64,000 bases of DNA from Flavobacterium sp. UBA5153 (GTDB lineage Bacteria; Bacteroidota; Bacteroidia; Flavobacteriales; Flavobacteriaceae), in contig DHXP01000078.1 of the NCBI GenBank assembly GCA_002413745.1, positions 112,979-176,978 on the forward strand. The letters are read 5' to 3'. Under the pieces are notes generated by a model. The model did no database searches, was not told the origin of the DNA, and saw nothing but the letters and a program-made list of their open reading frames with translations. Each line of letters starts with the position of its first letter. Position 1 is the stretch's first letter. Below, piece by piece: positions 45,479 to 55,497 of the stretch. Position numbers and translations under genes: made by a program.

Positions 45479-48352
45479 TTAGATACTCATCAAAAAGCCA
45501 ATAAGGTTTTCCTTTTTGTTAAGCTCCAATTTTTTCCTTAATCGGTATCGTGCCAGTTCGACTCCTCCGCTTGAAATGTTCATAATTTCGGCAATTTCTT
45601 TCGTTGACATATTCATCAATAAATAAGTTGATAAATCCAATTCGCGCGGTGAAATTGTTGGATATTTCTCTTTTAATCTTTTCAGAAAATCAAAATGAAC
45701 ATTCTTGATGTGTTTTTCCAAATCTTTCCAGCTATGGTCTGCATTTACTTCTTTTACGATGCTTTTGTTTAATTTGCTGAATTGGAATTTGGCTGATTCG
45801 TCAAACGATTCAACATCAATATCCTTTAGTTTGTATATAATCCCGTTTAGAATTTTATTTTTCTTCACAACTTGCAAGGAATTGTTTACCAATTCTTTGT
45901 CTTTTGCCAAAATTTTAATTTTAAGTTTATCATTTTTCAGTCTTTCAATTTCTTTTTCCAAATCGAATTGCTCCTGTCTTATTTTTGATTCCTTTTCCAA
46001 ATAAAGTCTTCTTTGTTCAACTGTTTCGTAATATTTGTTCTTTCTTATTTTATTTTGTATTCCCTTCCTAATATAAAAGATAATTACACCAATGCAAATA
46101 ATATAGAAAATATAAGCCAAGAAGTGCCTGTACCATGGAGGAGATACAGTGAAGGGAACAATTGCCTGGTTTGACTGGACTCCATAACTGTTTTTTGTCT
46201 TTACTTTCATAATATAATCACCCTCTCTTAGATTGGTATATTCTTTCATTGAAACTCCTGACCAGTTGCTCCATTTATCCTCAAAACCTTCTAATTGATA
46301 GGAAAATTTTACATTTTCAATATTTTCATAAGTAGGGGATGAAAAAGTAAATTTTACATAATTTGACCTATAAGGAATTTCATATTTTTCGACCGTATTT
46401 TGTCTATTTCCATAAATTAAAGTGTCTTCTAAGTTAGAAAAACTTCTTATAAAAGCTTTGGGTCTGGTAATGAAATTCTTTATTAATTGAGAATCATAAT
46501 GAGCCAATCCATCGGTGAGGCCTATAAATATGTTTTCAGGATTAAATGTGTTTACAGACAAATTATTGTAAACTAGATTTTCAGTCAAATTTGAAAAGGG
46601 GGCCACAATATTTTTATAATTGCCATTTTTATTTTTCATTAAAACCCCTAATGATTTATTAAAAACATACCAAATGTTGCCAAAATTATCTTCGTGTATA
46701 GTATTGACTTTAGGGATATTCTTAAATAACTTGTCCATATTTTTGTCTTCATAAAATACATTTTCCTCCTGTAAATATTTAAAAAAGTGATTGTCAGTTT
46801 GAAAATAGATATTGTCTTTTAAACGTTGTATACTTCCAATTCCTTTAATGCTGTTTGATAAGTCTTGGTGCGTTTTGATGGATATAAATCTTTTAAAGTC
46901 TTCAGAAAGTGTCATTTGATAGATAAGTTCGTCTTTTTTTACCCATATAGTTTCATCGCCTATTTCGAATTCCCCTACTGATTTAGAAAAGCCCTTAATT
47001 TGATGTATAAACTGCCAGCCATTTGGTTTTTTTTCGAATAATGAAAAACCATTGTAATTGGAACCAATCAAATAAGTTGGGTGGTTTGGAATTTTCTTAA
47101 AACTCCAATATCCAATTTCATCCAATGTTTTAATAGACTTGCCCCCATTAATCAATAAAGTGCCCCTGTTGTGTGCACATAGCAACTGGTCATCAATAAT
47201 TTGAAGATTCCATGCTTGACCTGTTGTTCCTTCAACGAGTGTAAAAGTGTCTTCTTTAAATGGTTTGTTCCAAGAATGGTAGAAAACGCCTTGATTAGTG
47301 GCGACGTATAGATTCTCTTTGTATATGACCGATGAATAAACGGTACTAATGTCATAACTATAGCCGAAATAGGAGAAAGGAGAATTTTCATTTATAAATG
47401 CAATTCCGTTATCAAGACCCAGCCACAGATTATTTTTATTATCAACAAACGAAGTTAGAACAGTATTATTTTGAAGGCCTTTTTTTCGATTAATGTGCTG
47501 AATTATCCTTCCTGTTTTGTCGCATATTATAATGCCGTTCAATACAGAATTAAGAACTATGTAATTATCTTTTATGGCAACTCCTCCTAAGCAGCTGTTT
47601 TTTTTAATAAAATTGTTGGCCTCTGTGTCCCAAGAAGTCATTTTTTTATTGTCATATAAAAATAGCCCTTTATCAATAGTCGCGATAAGCAGTTTATTAT
47701 CCGGCATTTGAAATATTCCCCAAACCTCTGTTTCGTTTAATATAGTTGAACCTGCAAGAGGGAATAGTTCGCCATTTCGATATTCCATCAAACCCGCTGA
47801 AACATCTTGAAAATAGAGTTTGTTATTTACTTGATATGAAAACTGGAATCTTGATCGAGGTTTTAGTAGTGTTAGTTTATTTTTTTTTAAAACATAAGCC
47901 ATGGCAAAAGACTGAAAAATCACTTCGTCTTTATAAAGGTGAATTTTCCATACCATATCTATTGTATTAACTATGTTTTTGTTTAAGAATTTTGACAAAG
48001 AAAAATAAATAAGTTTGCCTTTTGAATCAGATTTAAAATATCCAAATTCATTATAATTCCCAACAAATATTTTTCCAGAGTCTTCAATTTTTATTGATCT
48101 AATGCCAGAGTTATTGGGTAAAGTATATTTGTGCCATAATGCTCCATCAAATTGGAAAAGCCCATTATTATTGGCAAAATAGATATTCCCATTTTTGTCT
48201 TGATCAATGTTCCAATTTTGGGTGCCTCCTTTATAATCGGACCTTTTGTAATTTCTAATTTCCGGAAGCCCAATACTTTTTACCTGGCTAAACAGGTGAG
48301 TTATAGATAGCAAAAGCAAAAAAAACAGGAGATGGAATTTTGTAATTTTCAT
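45479..48352 (-). CDS. Propeller-sensor/LuxR-type membrane-spanning transcriptional regulator
   Basis: This 957-residue protein has a signal peptide (to about residue 22) and a long periplasmic region of two-component-regulator-propeller repeats (GNIYFANNNGLFQFD, NNLWLGLDNGIAF and others). A Y_Y_Y domain follows (KFSYQLEGFEDKWSNWSG, NLREGDYIMKVKTKN), then one transmembrane helix around residues 745-765 and a coiled coil (YLEKESKIRQEQFDLEKEIE). The C-terminal LuxR helix-turn-helix reads ISPRELDLSTYLLMNMSTKE, IAEIMNISSGGVE, ARYRLRKKL. It has no kinase domain, so a periplasmic oligosaccharide signal must pass directly through the membrane to the DNA-binding domain. It is divergent from the adjacent SusC gene and is the probable regulator of the beta-glucan locus. 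Confidence 0.88.
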   Translation of the reverse strand: MKITKFHLLFFLLLLSITHLFSQVKSIGLPEIRNYKRSDYKGGTQNWNIDQDKNGNIYFANNNGLFQFDGALWHKYTLPNNSGIRSIKIEDSGKIFVGNYNEFGYFKSDSKGKLIYFSLSKFLNKNIVNTIDMVWKIHLYKDEVIFQSFAMAYVLKKNKLTLLKPRSRFQFSYQVNNKLYFQDVSAGLMEYRNGELFPLAGSTILNETEVWGIFQMPDNKLLIATIDKGLFLYDNKKMTSWDTEANNFIKKNSCLGGVAIKDNYIVLNSVLNGIIICDKTGRIIQHINRKKGLQNNTVLTSFVDNKNNLWLGLDNGIAFINENSPFSYFGYSYDISTVYSSVIYKENLYVATNQGVFYHSWNKPFKEDTFTLVEGTTGQAWNLQIIDDQLLCAHNRGTLLINGGKSIKTLDEIGYWSFKKIPNHPTYLIGSNYNGFSLFEKKPNGWQFIHQIKGFSKSVGEFEIGDETIWVKKDELIYQMTLSEDFKRFISIKTHQDLSNSIKGIGSIQRLKDNIYFQTDNHFFKYLQEENVFYEDKNMDKLFKNIPKVNTIHEDNFGNIWYVFNKSLGVLMKNKNGNYKNIVAPFSNLTENLVYNNLSVNTFNPENIFIGLTDGLAHYDSQLIKNFITRPKAFIRSFSNLEDTLIYGNRQNTVEKYEIPYRSNYVKFTFSSPTYENIENVKFSYQLEGFEDKWSNWSGVSMKEYTNLREGDYIMKVKTKNSYGVQSNQAIVPFTVSPPWYRHFLAYIFYIICIGVIIFYIRKGIQNKIRKNKYYETVEQRRLYLEKESKIRQEQFDLEKEIERLKNDKLKIKILAKDKELVNNSLQVVKKNKILNGIIYKLKDIDVESFDESAKFQFSKLNKSIVKEVNADHSWKDLEKHIKNVHFDFLKRLKEKYPTISPRELDLSTYLLMNMSTKEIAEIMNISSGGVELARYRLRKKLELNKKENLIGFLMSI

Positions 48353-48700
48353 AATTAAATTCTAAATGTAATGAATTGATTATTATTTAAAAAAAAATAG
48401 TTTTACTGTTAAAAAACAATATTTGACATCGTTTTATTTTTGTTGAAATCACTAACAAAAGCTAAAATAGCTGTTTTTTGATAAATGTAGTGTTTGTTTT
48501 TTTAATTAACATTTTAATAACAGTGTTAAAAATAGTAAACACATTGTTAATCAGTCATTTAATTTTTATTTGATGTGTTTTTGTTTAGTCAATAAATAAG
48601 TTTTGATGTGTTTTTGTAATGAAATATTAATATTGATATAAAAAAAATATCCTTAACATTGTCCCTAATTACTAATTAATTAACCAAAATTTTTAGAAAT
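48353..48700. other. Divergent promoter region of regulator and SusC genes
   Basis: This 348-base AT-rich gap separates the regulator and SusC start codons. TATTTTTG at 48435-48442 matches the plus-strand -7 consensus. On the minus strand TTG and TATTTTTT with a 17-base spacing lie upstream of the regulator. No clear operator palindrome was found, and the SusC transcript probably has a long 5' leader. Confidence 0.4.
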
Positions 48701-51700
48701 ATGAAATTTACAAAATTACTTATTTTTTGTTTTTTATCTATTCTATTCTCAGTTTATGCTCAGGCACAAGATGTCACAGTAAACGGAAAAGTTATAGACG
48801 AAAACGGACTACCCATTCCGGGAGCAACCATTTTAATTAAAGGAACCTCTAAAGCTACGGCTTCGGACATTGATGGGAATTATCAGATAAAGGCCGCATC
48901 AAACGGCACTTTAGTGTTTAGTTATGTGGGTTACAATTCTGTTCAGCAATCCATTAACGGAAGAACTCGAATTGAAGTTAAACTTGCTACTCAATCTCAA
49001 GAGCTGACTGAGGTTGTTGTTGTGGGGTACGGTACTCAAAAAAAGAGCGTTGTTACAGGTGCCATTTCCAGTGTTAAGGCTAAAGATCTCGAAAAAATTC
49101 CTAATGGACGTATCGAACAAGCCTTACAAGGAAGAGTTTCTGGGGTTATGGTTGCTGCTCAATCTGGTCAGCCTGGAGCTGCTTCTACGGTTAGGGTTAG
49201 GGGTTTAACTACCTTTGATACTTACGGTGGTAACAATCCTCTTTGGGTTGTCGATGGTGTAATTGTTGACTCAGGAGGAATTGGGTATGTAAATCAATCT
49301 GACATTGAATCTATTGAGGTGCTTAAAGATGCTGCTTCATTAGCCATTTATGGTGCTCGTGCTGCATCTGGTGTTATCATGGTTACGACTAAAAAAGGGA
49401 AATCAGGAAAATTAAGCGTAAGTTATACTGGTTTTACAGGTGTTTCTGGTCCTGAAAAAACAGTACATTTGCTTAATGCAACCCAATATGGGGCGTTAAT
49501 GAATGAAAAAGCGGGTGCTGCAGGAGAAACTATTCCTTATCCAAACTTATCTGCTTTAGGAGTTGGAACAGATTGGCAAAAACAAATTTTCAGTAATGAT
49601 GCTTTGCGTACCAATCACGAGTTTAGTTTGAGCGGCGGTAATGAGGTTTCTACCTTTTTCGCTTCATTTGGTATTTCAGACCAACAAGGGATTGTTTCTA
49701 AAGAAATTTCAAATTTTGGAAAAAAGAATATCCGTTTAAATTCAACTCATAAATTGTCTAAAATGTTCACTATTGGGCAAACATTTGGATATACGCATCA
49801 AAAAGGTGTTGGTTTAGGAAATACAAATAGTGAATATGGAGGGCCATTAAGTTCAGCATTAAATCTGGATCCTACAACTCCTGTAGTTGTTACAGATCCT
49901 ATTGCTGCTAACAGCGGTTTATATGGCGATCCTCATGTACTTAGAGATGCAAATGGAAATCCTTATGGAATTTCTTCGGTAGTTGGTCAAGAAATGTCTA
50001 ATCCGGTTGCTTATGTAAAAACAAGATTAGGAAATTATAATTGGTCTGATGATTTTATTGGAAATGCTTATCTTGAGTTTACTCCTATCAAAGATTTAAA
50101 ATTCAGATCGACTGTTGGGTTAAAAAGAGCATTTTGGGGTAATGAATCTTTTACACCTCAATATTATTTAAGTGCAACTGTTCTTGCTTCTCAAAATAGT
50201 TTGAGCAGAAATACCAATGAAACTTTTGCTTGGAATGTTGAAAACACGGCGTCCTATACAAAAAGTGTAGGTGATCATAACTTTACGTTATTATTGGGAC
50301 AAGGGGCTTATGTAGATAATAATTCTAGCGGTGCTTCTGTAACTTATCAAGGTTTACCTACAAACAACTATCAAGAAGCATCATTCAACTTTGATATTGC
50401 TCCTACCAAAAAAATGGGTGGTGCTTATACTTCTCAAGAACATAGAGTTACGTCTTTATTTTCTCGTTTGAATTATGATTATAAAGAAAAATATTTATTT
50501 ACAGGTATTATTCGTCGTGATGGTTCTACCAATTTTGGTTCCAATAAAAAGTATGGTATTTTCCCTTCCTTTTCTGCAGGTTGGGTAGTTTCTAAAGAAG
50601 GTTTTTGGAAAGACAATACAGTAGTAAATACTTTAAAACTAAGAGCTGGTTATGGAGTAACTGGTAATGATGCGATTAAAGAGAATGGTTTTTTAGCGCT
50701 TATCGGCGGAGGTAGAAATTATACTTTTGGTACTACGGGTTCAGTTATTTCTTCTGGAAACAGCCCAGACGCACCTGCAAACCCAGATTTACAATGGGAA
50801 GAAACTTCACAAATGAACATTGGTTTTGATGCCAGATTATTTAATGATTTTAATTTAACAGTGGAGTATTATGATAAAAAAACCACTGGAATTTTGCAAT
50901 ATGTTGATTTACCGGGTTATGTTGGGTCAACAGGAAGACCTTTAGGCAACGTTGCCGATATGGGAAATAAAGGGGTTGAAGTTGAACTAGGATACCATAA
51001 AAAATTCGGAGAATTCAACTTTTCAGCTAATGGAAATGTATCCTATTTAAAAAATGAAGTGACTTATTTAGGACAAGGCAAAGATTTTATAGGTGGTGGT
51101 GCGACATTTCAATCAATGAATGGAGATATAACTAGGACACAAGTGGGTCAAGCTTATAATTCTTTTTATGGATTAAAAACGGCTGGAATTTTTCAAACGG
51201 TTGCAGAGGTTAATGCCTATACAAACGGTACAGGTGGTTTAATTCAACCAAAAGCAGTACCAGGAGATTTTCGTTGGACGGATACCGATGGCGATGGAGC
51301 TATCACTGATAGCGACAAGCAATTCTTGGGTAGTCCGCTTCCAAAATATACTTTTGGTTTAACAATCAATATGGAATATAAAGGGTTTGACTTGATGGCT
51401 TCTGCACAAGGAGTTTCTGGAAATAAAATATTTCAAGGGCTACGTCGATTAGATGTTTTAAATGCAAATTATCAAACAGATGCTATGGGTCGTTGGACAG
51501 GTCCAGGTACTTCAACTGATTATCCTAGACTAACAAATGATGATGTTAATAAAAATTTTGGGAATATGTCTAATTTTTATTTAGAAGACGGAGATTATTT
51601 ACGTCTTAAAGTAGTTTCATTCGGATATTCTTTGCCAAACGATTTAGTATCTAAAATTAAAGCTTCTAAAGTGAGATTTTTTGTAACGGGTGAAAACTTA

Positions 51701-51820
51701 TTGACCCTTACAAAATATACAGGTTACGATCCGGAAATTGGAGGTAATGTTTTTGGAATAGATAGAGGTTACTATCCTCAAGCCAAGACTTTTATGTTTG
51801 GAGCTAACGTACAATTTTAA
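48701..51820 (+). CDS. SusC/RagA-family TonB-dependent outer membrane receptor
   Basis: This 1039-residue protein has a signal peptide (to about residue 22), a carboxypeptidase-D-regulatory-like domain (residues ~24-100; VNGKVIDENGLPIPGATILI), and the plug starting at the TonB-box-like EVVVVGYGTQKKS (104-116). The SusC plug motif VRVRGLTTFDTYGGNNPLWV and DIESIEVLKDAASLAIYGAR follow, then a 22-strand barrel ending in FMFGANVQF. With the SusD protein encoded 11 bases downstream it imports oligosaccharides through the outer membrane. The neighbouring enzymes indicate a beta-glucan (laminarin- or fungal-type) substrate. Confidence 0.95.
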   Translation: MKFTKLLIFCFLSILFSVYAQAQDVTVNGKVIDENGLPIPGATILIKGTSKATASDIDGNYQIKAASNGTLVFSYVGYNSVQQSINGRTRIEVKLATQSQELTEVVVVGYGTQKKSVVTGAISSVKAKDLEKIPNGRIEQALQGRVSGVMVAAQSGQPGAASTVRVRGLTTFDTYGGNNPLWVVDGVIVDSGGIGYVNQSDIESIEVLKDAASLAIYGARAASGVIMVTTKKGKSGKLSVSYTGFTGVSGPEKTVHLLNATQYGALMNEKAGAAGETIPYPNLSALGVGTDWQKQIFSNDALRTNHEFSLSGGNEVSTFFASFGISDQQGIVSKEISNFGKKNIRLNSTHKLSKMFTIGQTFGYTHQKGVGLGNTNSEYGGPLSSALNLDPTTPVVVTDPIAANSGLYGDPHVLRDANGNPYGISSVVGQEMSNPVAYVKTRLGNYNWSDDFIGNAYLEFTPIKDLKFRSTVGLKRAFWGNESFTPQYYLSATVLASQNSLSRNTNETFAWNVENTASYTKSVGDHNFTLLLGQGAYVDNNSSGASVTYQGLPTNNYQEASFNFDIAPTKKMGGAYTSQEHRVTSLFSRLNYDYKEKYLFTGIIRRDGSTNFGSNKKYGIFPSFSAGWVVSKEGFWKDNTVVNTLKLRAGYGVTGNDAIKENGFLALIGGGRNYTFGTTGSVISSGNSPDAPANPDLQWEETSQMNIGFDARLFNDFNLTVEYYDKKTTGILQYVDLPGYVGSTGRPLGNVADMGNKGVEVELGYHKKFGEFNFSANGNVSYLKNEVTYLGQGKDFIGGGATFQSMNGDITRTQVGQAYNSFYGLKTAGIFQTVAEVNAYTNGTGGLIQPKAVPGDFRWTDTDGDGAITDSDKQFLGSPLPKYTFGLTINMEYKGFDLMASAQGVSGNKIFQGLRRLDVLNANYQTDAMGRWTGPGTSTDYPRLTNDDVNKNFGNMSNFYLEDGDYLRLKVVSFGYSLPNDLVSKIKASKVRFFVTGENLLTLTKYTGYDPEIGGNVFGIDRGYYPQAKTFMFGANVQF

Positions 51821-51831
51821 TAAATAGAATT

Positions 51832-53343
51832 ATGAAAACAATAAAAATTAAGTTTTTATTTATTGCTCTTGCAATGATAATCACAATGGTATCTTGTAGT
51901 AAAGACTTTTTAGAAGTACAACCTAAAGGGACTAATCTAGAATCAAGTTATTATAAAAATGATACCGAAGCATTAGCAGGACTTGTTGCTGTTTATGATT
52001 TGATGCGAAAAAATTCTGGAGGTTTTGAAAACATGATTACCATGATGAACGCTGGTTCAGATGATAATTATGCAGGAGGAGGTAATGCTACCGATGGTGC
52101 TGGTATTCAAGGTTTTTCCAATTATACTTTGAGCCCTACTTCTATGCCAAGAAGTTTTTGGAGCGATCATTATCAAGGGATTTACAGAGCTAATTATTTG
52201 CTTACTAAATTGCCTGGTATTCCTATGGATGCTAGTTTAATCGCAAGATATACTGCAGAATGTAAAGCATTGCGTGCCAATTATTATTTTAATTTAGTGA
52301 GAATGTTCAAGAATGTTCCGCTAATTACAACACCTCTTGCCACTTCAGAATATTACTCAGTACTACAGGCAACTCCCGCAGCTGTTTATGTTCAAATTGA
52401 AAAAGATCTTACTGAAGCTATAGGAGCTTTGCCAGCTACAGTACCAGCTGCTGATGCGGGACGATTTACTCAAGGAGCGGCCAAAGCTTTACTTGGAAAA
52501 GTATATTTATATGAGAAAAAGAACTCCGAAGCAGCGGCACAATTTGCTGCTGTAAATGGAACTCCCGGAGGAACAAGTCAATATGGTTTCAAATTACTTG
52601 CCAATTATAATGATCTTTGGGTAACTGACAATAAATTTAATACAGAATCTATTCTAGAAGTGGCTCATACAAATTTATCGAGTACCTCATGGAATTATCA
52701 ACCTTATGGAGATGCAGCAGAAGGAAATGTTGTAAATGTAATGTGTGGGCCTCGAAATTACACTAAAATAGGCGCGTCTGCTCCAGCTATGCCATCCGGA
52801 TGGAGTTTTAATGTATTTACTCAAGTATTTTATGATATAATCAAGACAGACCCAAGATTTGCTGCTACGGTTTTAGACATGAAAGCTCTAAGTGCAGCTA
52901 ATCAAGCAAGTTACATTGGTGGGTATCAAGACACAGGGTATTTCCTTAACAAATTTATACCTAGAAAAACCGATGTTACAACAAGTACTGGAGAACCAGT
53001 TTTGAATTATAGACAAAATTCTTACGTAATTCGTTTAGCAGATACTTATTTGATGGAAGCTGAAGCTTTAGGAGGAACTGGAGCAAGAGCTCAAGCATTA
53101 CTTGATGCCGTGAGAGCAAGAGTAGGTTTAGCAAGCACACCAGTTTCGATTGCGGCTATTAAAGCAGAGCGCAGATTAGAATTAGCTGGCGAAGGACATC
53201 GTTTCTTTGATTTAGTAAGATGGGGTGATGCAACAACTGTATTAGCAGGTAGAGGTTTTGTTGCAGGTAAAAATGAAATTTTTCCAATTCCTTACCAAGA
53301 ATTGCAAAATACTTTGATTGTTCAAAATCCTGAGTATAATTAA
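51832..53343 (+). CDS. SusD/RagB-family surface glycan-binding lipoprotein
   Basis: This 503-residue lipoprotein has its lipidated Cys22 in MVSC. The SusD fold of tetratricopeptide-like helices is seen in TEALAGLVAVYDLMRK, AECKALRANYYFNLVRMF, AKALLGKVYLYEKK and the C-terminal AERRLELAGEGHRFFDLVRW, GKNEIFPIP and PEYN ending. It covers the SusC channel and captures the oligosaccharide. It follows SusC after 11 bases and precedes another surface lipoprotein. Confidence 0.95.
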   Translation: MKTIKIKFLFIALAMIITMVSCSKDFLEVQPKGTNLESSYYKNDTEALAGLVAVYDLMRKNSGGFENMITMMNAGSDDNYAGGGNATDGAGIQGFSNYTLSPTSMPRSFWSDHYQGIYRANYLLTKLPGIPMDASLIARYTAECKALRANYYFNLVRMFKNVPLITTPLATSEYYSVLQATPAAVYVQIEKDLTEAIGALPATVPAADAGRFTQGAAKALLGKVYLYEKKNSEAAAQFAAVNGTPGGTSQYGFKLLANYNDLWVTDNKFNTESILEVAHTNLSSTSWNYQPYGDAAEGNVVNVMCGPRNYTKIGASAPAMPSGWSFNVFTQVFYDIIKTDPRFAATVLDMKALSAANQASYIGGYQDTGYFLNKFIPRKTDVTTSTGEPVLNYRQNSYVIRLADTYLMEAEALGGTGARAQALLDAVRARVGLASTPVSIAAIKAERRLELAGEGHRFFDLVRWGDATTVLAGRGFVAGKNEIFPIPYQELQNTLIVQNPEYN

Positions 53344-53357
53344 TTAATAATAATAAT

Positions 53358-54461
53358 ATGAAAAACATAAAAATAATATTCAGCTTTGTATTCTTACTGG
53401 CTGTAACTATAAGTTGCAGTATTCCTGACGGTATTGATCAAGATACCTCGTTTTTGAGTTCTGCAGCTTCTGGAAACGTTGCTAAAATATTTGATATAAG
53501 CACTGATAATTCAGGAAATGTAAAAATCACGCCTACAGGTGAGGGTATAACATCATTTAGTGTCAGCTATGGTCATGGAACGGGAGCTTCAGCATCTGCT
53601 GTGGTTGCTCCAGGTTGGAGCACTTCGCATATTTATCCTGAAGGGTCTTATACTGTTACTATAGTATCTTCCGATATTGCTGGACAGAAAACTACTGCAA
53701 CATACCCGTTGGTGGTTACTTACAGAGCTCCAGAAAATGTAACTATTTCAACTTCTGGTGAAATGAAAGTGAGTGCAACTGCATTATATGCAAAATCATT
53801 CTTGGTTTATTATGGTGATGTGGCTAATGAAGTGGGCAAGCCAATGGCTATTGGTCAAGAATTGCCAGCTCATACCTACCCAGCTACTGGAGGCCCTTTT
53901 ATTCTAAAAGTAGTAGCATTAAGTGGAGGAGTTGCAACATCTCAATTACTCAAAACACTGTTCGGTTTGCCTTTAGATTTTGAAAGCCCAACAATGGATT
54001 ACTTTTTTGGAACATTTGGAAATGTGACTTTTTCAAAAGTGGCAAATCCAAACGCTACAGGATTAAATACGAGTGCAACCGTAGGTAAATATACTAAACC
54101 AAATGGAGCTGATTCTTGGAGTGGAACCTATAGCCCGTTGAATATTCCAATAAATTTTGCTCATGGAAATAAAATTAAAGTTTGGGTCTACAATCCTGAT
54201 CCGGCAAATATTGGTAAAAAATTAAATGTTGAATTAGAGAAAGTAGTAGGTCTTCCAGATAAACCTGCAAATCCATATGGAGCAATACTAAAGGTTCCAT
54301 TTACTACCTCTGGTGCTTGGGAAGAATTAGTATTTGATTTTAGCACTATTCCTGCTATACCTGCTAATGCTAAATTTACTCAATTGGTTCTGCGATTTGA
54401 TGATGGGAATTCAGGAGCCGGTGAAATTCTATATGTTGATAACATTAGATTAACAAATTAA
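53358..54461 (+). CDS. PKD-repeat surface glycan-binding lipoprotein (SGBP-like)
   Basis: This 367-residue lipoprotein (Cys20 in TISC) has two PKD-like beta domains (residues ~35-120 and ~125-205; ITSFSVSYGHGTGASAS, SHIYPEGSYTVTIVSSD, KSFLVYYGDV). A C-terminal carbohydrate-binding jelly roll (~210-367; LDFESPTMDYFFGTFGN, GNKIKVWVYNPDPANIGKKL, EILYVDNIRLTN) follows. The terminal module is of the CBM4/9-like type frequent in laminarin PUL surface proteins. Its position after SusD is that of SusE/SGBP-B proteins. It probably binds beta-glucan at the cell surface. Confidence 0.85.
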   Translation: MKNIKIIFSFVFLLAVTISCSIPDGIDQDTSFLSSAASGNVAKIFDISTDNSGNVKITPTGEGITSFSVSYGHGTGASASAVVAPGWSTSHIYPEGSYTVTIVSSDIAGQKTTATYPLVVTYRAPENVTISTSGEMKVSATALYAKSFLVYYGDVANEVGKPMAIGQELPAHTYPATGGPFILKVVALSGGVATSQLLKTLFGLPLDFESPTMDYFFGTFGNVTFSKVANPNATGLNTSATVGKYTKPNGADSWSGTYSPLNIPINFAHGNKIKVWVYNPDPANIGKKLNVELEKVVGLPDKPANPYGAILKVPFTTSGAWEELVFDFSTIPAIPANAKFTQLVLRFDDGNSGAGEILYVDNIRLTN

Positions 54462-54470
54462 AATATAAAT

Positions 54471-55418
54471 ATGAAAACAAATATAAAATATATTCTAGGC
54501 GTTTTCTTTGTGCTACTTTTATCAATTACTAGTTGTACACAAGAAACCTACTCTTTAGGAGATTTAACAGCTCCTTCTAACATTGTTATAACCGCAGATA
54601 TTGTTGGTACAGATGCCACTCATCCTAATGGAGATGGTTCAGGTGACGTAAAAATTTCTATAACTGGGGATAATGTTCTTGGTTATAAAATTGATTATGA
54701 TGATAGTGATGCTGTAGATTTTAAGTATCTGCCAACTGGTTCAGCTACTAAAAAATATGATACTCATCTTGGTGTAAATACTTATAGAGTTACGGTTATA
54801 GCTTCTGGAGCAGGAGGAACTTCTTCTATTGTTACTAAAGACATCACTGTGAGATATGATTGGACTCCGGATCCAGCTATTGTTGCTAATATAACAAACA
54901 ATGCTACTAAAACCTGGGTTGTAGATAAAAGCGTAGCGGGCCATATGGGAGTAGGGCCATGGAGTACTGGTTCAGTTACTCCAGAATGGTGGGCTGCTGG
55001 CGTAAATGAAAAAGTAGCTACTGCAAATTGTTTATATACTTCTACCTATACATTTGCTAAAATTGTTGCATCGGGTACTTATACATTAACGGTTGCATGC
55101 CCAGATGGTTTACTTACAAAAACAGGTGCATTGGCAGGAGGTCTTCCTGGCATTCCATCATCTGGAGGAGAAGCTTGTTATCCTTATGCAGGTGGAACTT
55201 CTGCTTTTACTTTTGTCTCTTCTACCTCAGGAATTGCAGCCTCAGCTCCATCTACAAAAATTGGTATTCAATTAGCAGGTGTTAATACTTGTATAGGATA
55301 TGGCGCTGTACAAAAAGAATATGAAATTTTGGTTTCAACATCAACCTATTTGTATCTCAGGGTAAGAGGAACTGAAACAGGAAATGCTTGGTATTTAAAA
55401 TTAAAACCGGCACCTTAA
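54471..55418 (+). CDS. Surface lipoprotein with PKD domain and uncharacterised C-terminal domain
   Basis: This 315-residue lipoprotein (Cys22 in ITSC) has an N-terminal PKD-like domain (residues ~35-130) opening with IVGTDATHPNGDGSGDVKIS, nearly the same opening as in the GH16 protein encoded next. The C-terminal ~180 residues (ATKTWVVDKSVAGHMGVGPW, PEWWAAGVNEK, CLYTSTYTF, CIGYGAVQKEYEIL, LRVRGTETGNAWYLKL) form a domain I do not recognise. It is rich in Trp, Tyr and Cys and may be glycan-binding. It is nine bases downstream of the SGBP gene and ends the SusCD operon before a terminator. Confidence 0.75.
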   Translation: MKTNIKYILGVFFVLLLSITSCTQETYSLGDLTAPSNIVITADIVGTDATHPNGDGSGDVKISITGDNVLGYKIDYDDSDAVDFKYLPTGSATKKYDTHLGVNTYRVTVIASGAGGTSSIVTKDITVRYDWTPDPAIVANITNNATKTWVVDKSVAGHMGVGPWSTGSVTPEWWAAGVNEKVATANCLYTSTYTFAKIVASGTYTLTVACPDGLLTKTGALAGGLPGIPSSGGEACYPYAGGTSAFTFVSSTSGIAASAPSTKIGIQLAGVNTCIGYGAVQKEYEILVSTSTYLYLRVRGTETGNAWYLKLKPAP

Positions 55419-55435
55419 ATTTTCTTACTAATAAG

Positions 55436-55469
55436 ACCCAGAACTATAATGCGGTTCTGGGTTTTTTTA
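55436..55469 (+). terminator. Terminator of the SusC/SusD/SGBP operon
   Basis: ACCCAGAAC (55436-55444) and GTTCTGGGT (55454-55462) form a 9-bp stem with a nine-base loop followed by a T run. It separates the binding-protein operon from the enzyme genes, which may still be read by leakage or from an own promoter. Confidence 0.88.
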
Positions 55470-55497
55470 TTTTATTAATTCTAATCAGTTTATTCTA

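Noticed and set aside
48353-48700. Riboswitch or structured leader before the SusC gene
   Set aside because: The region is very AT-rich and no conserved aptamer-like pairing could be recognised by eye.
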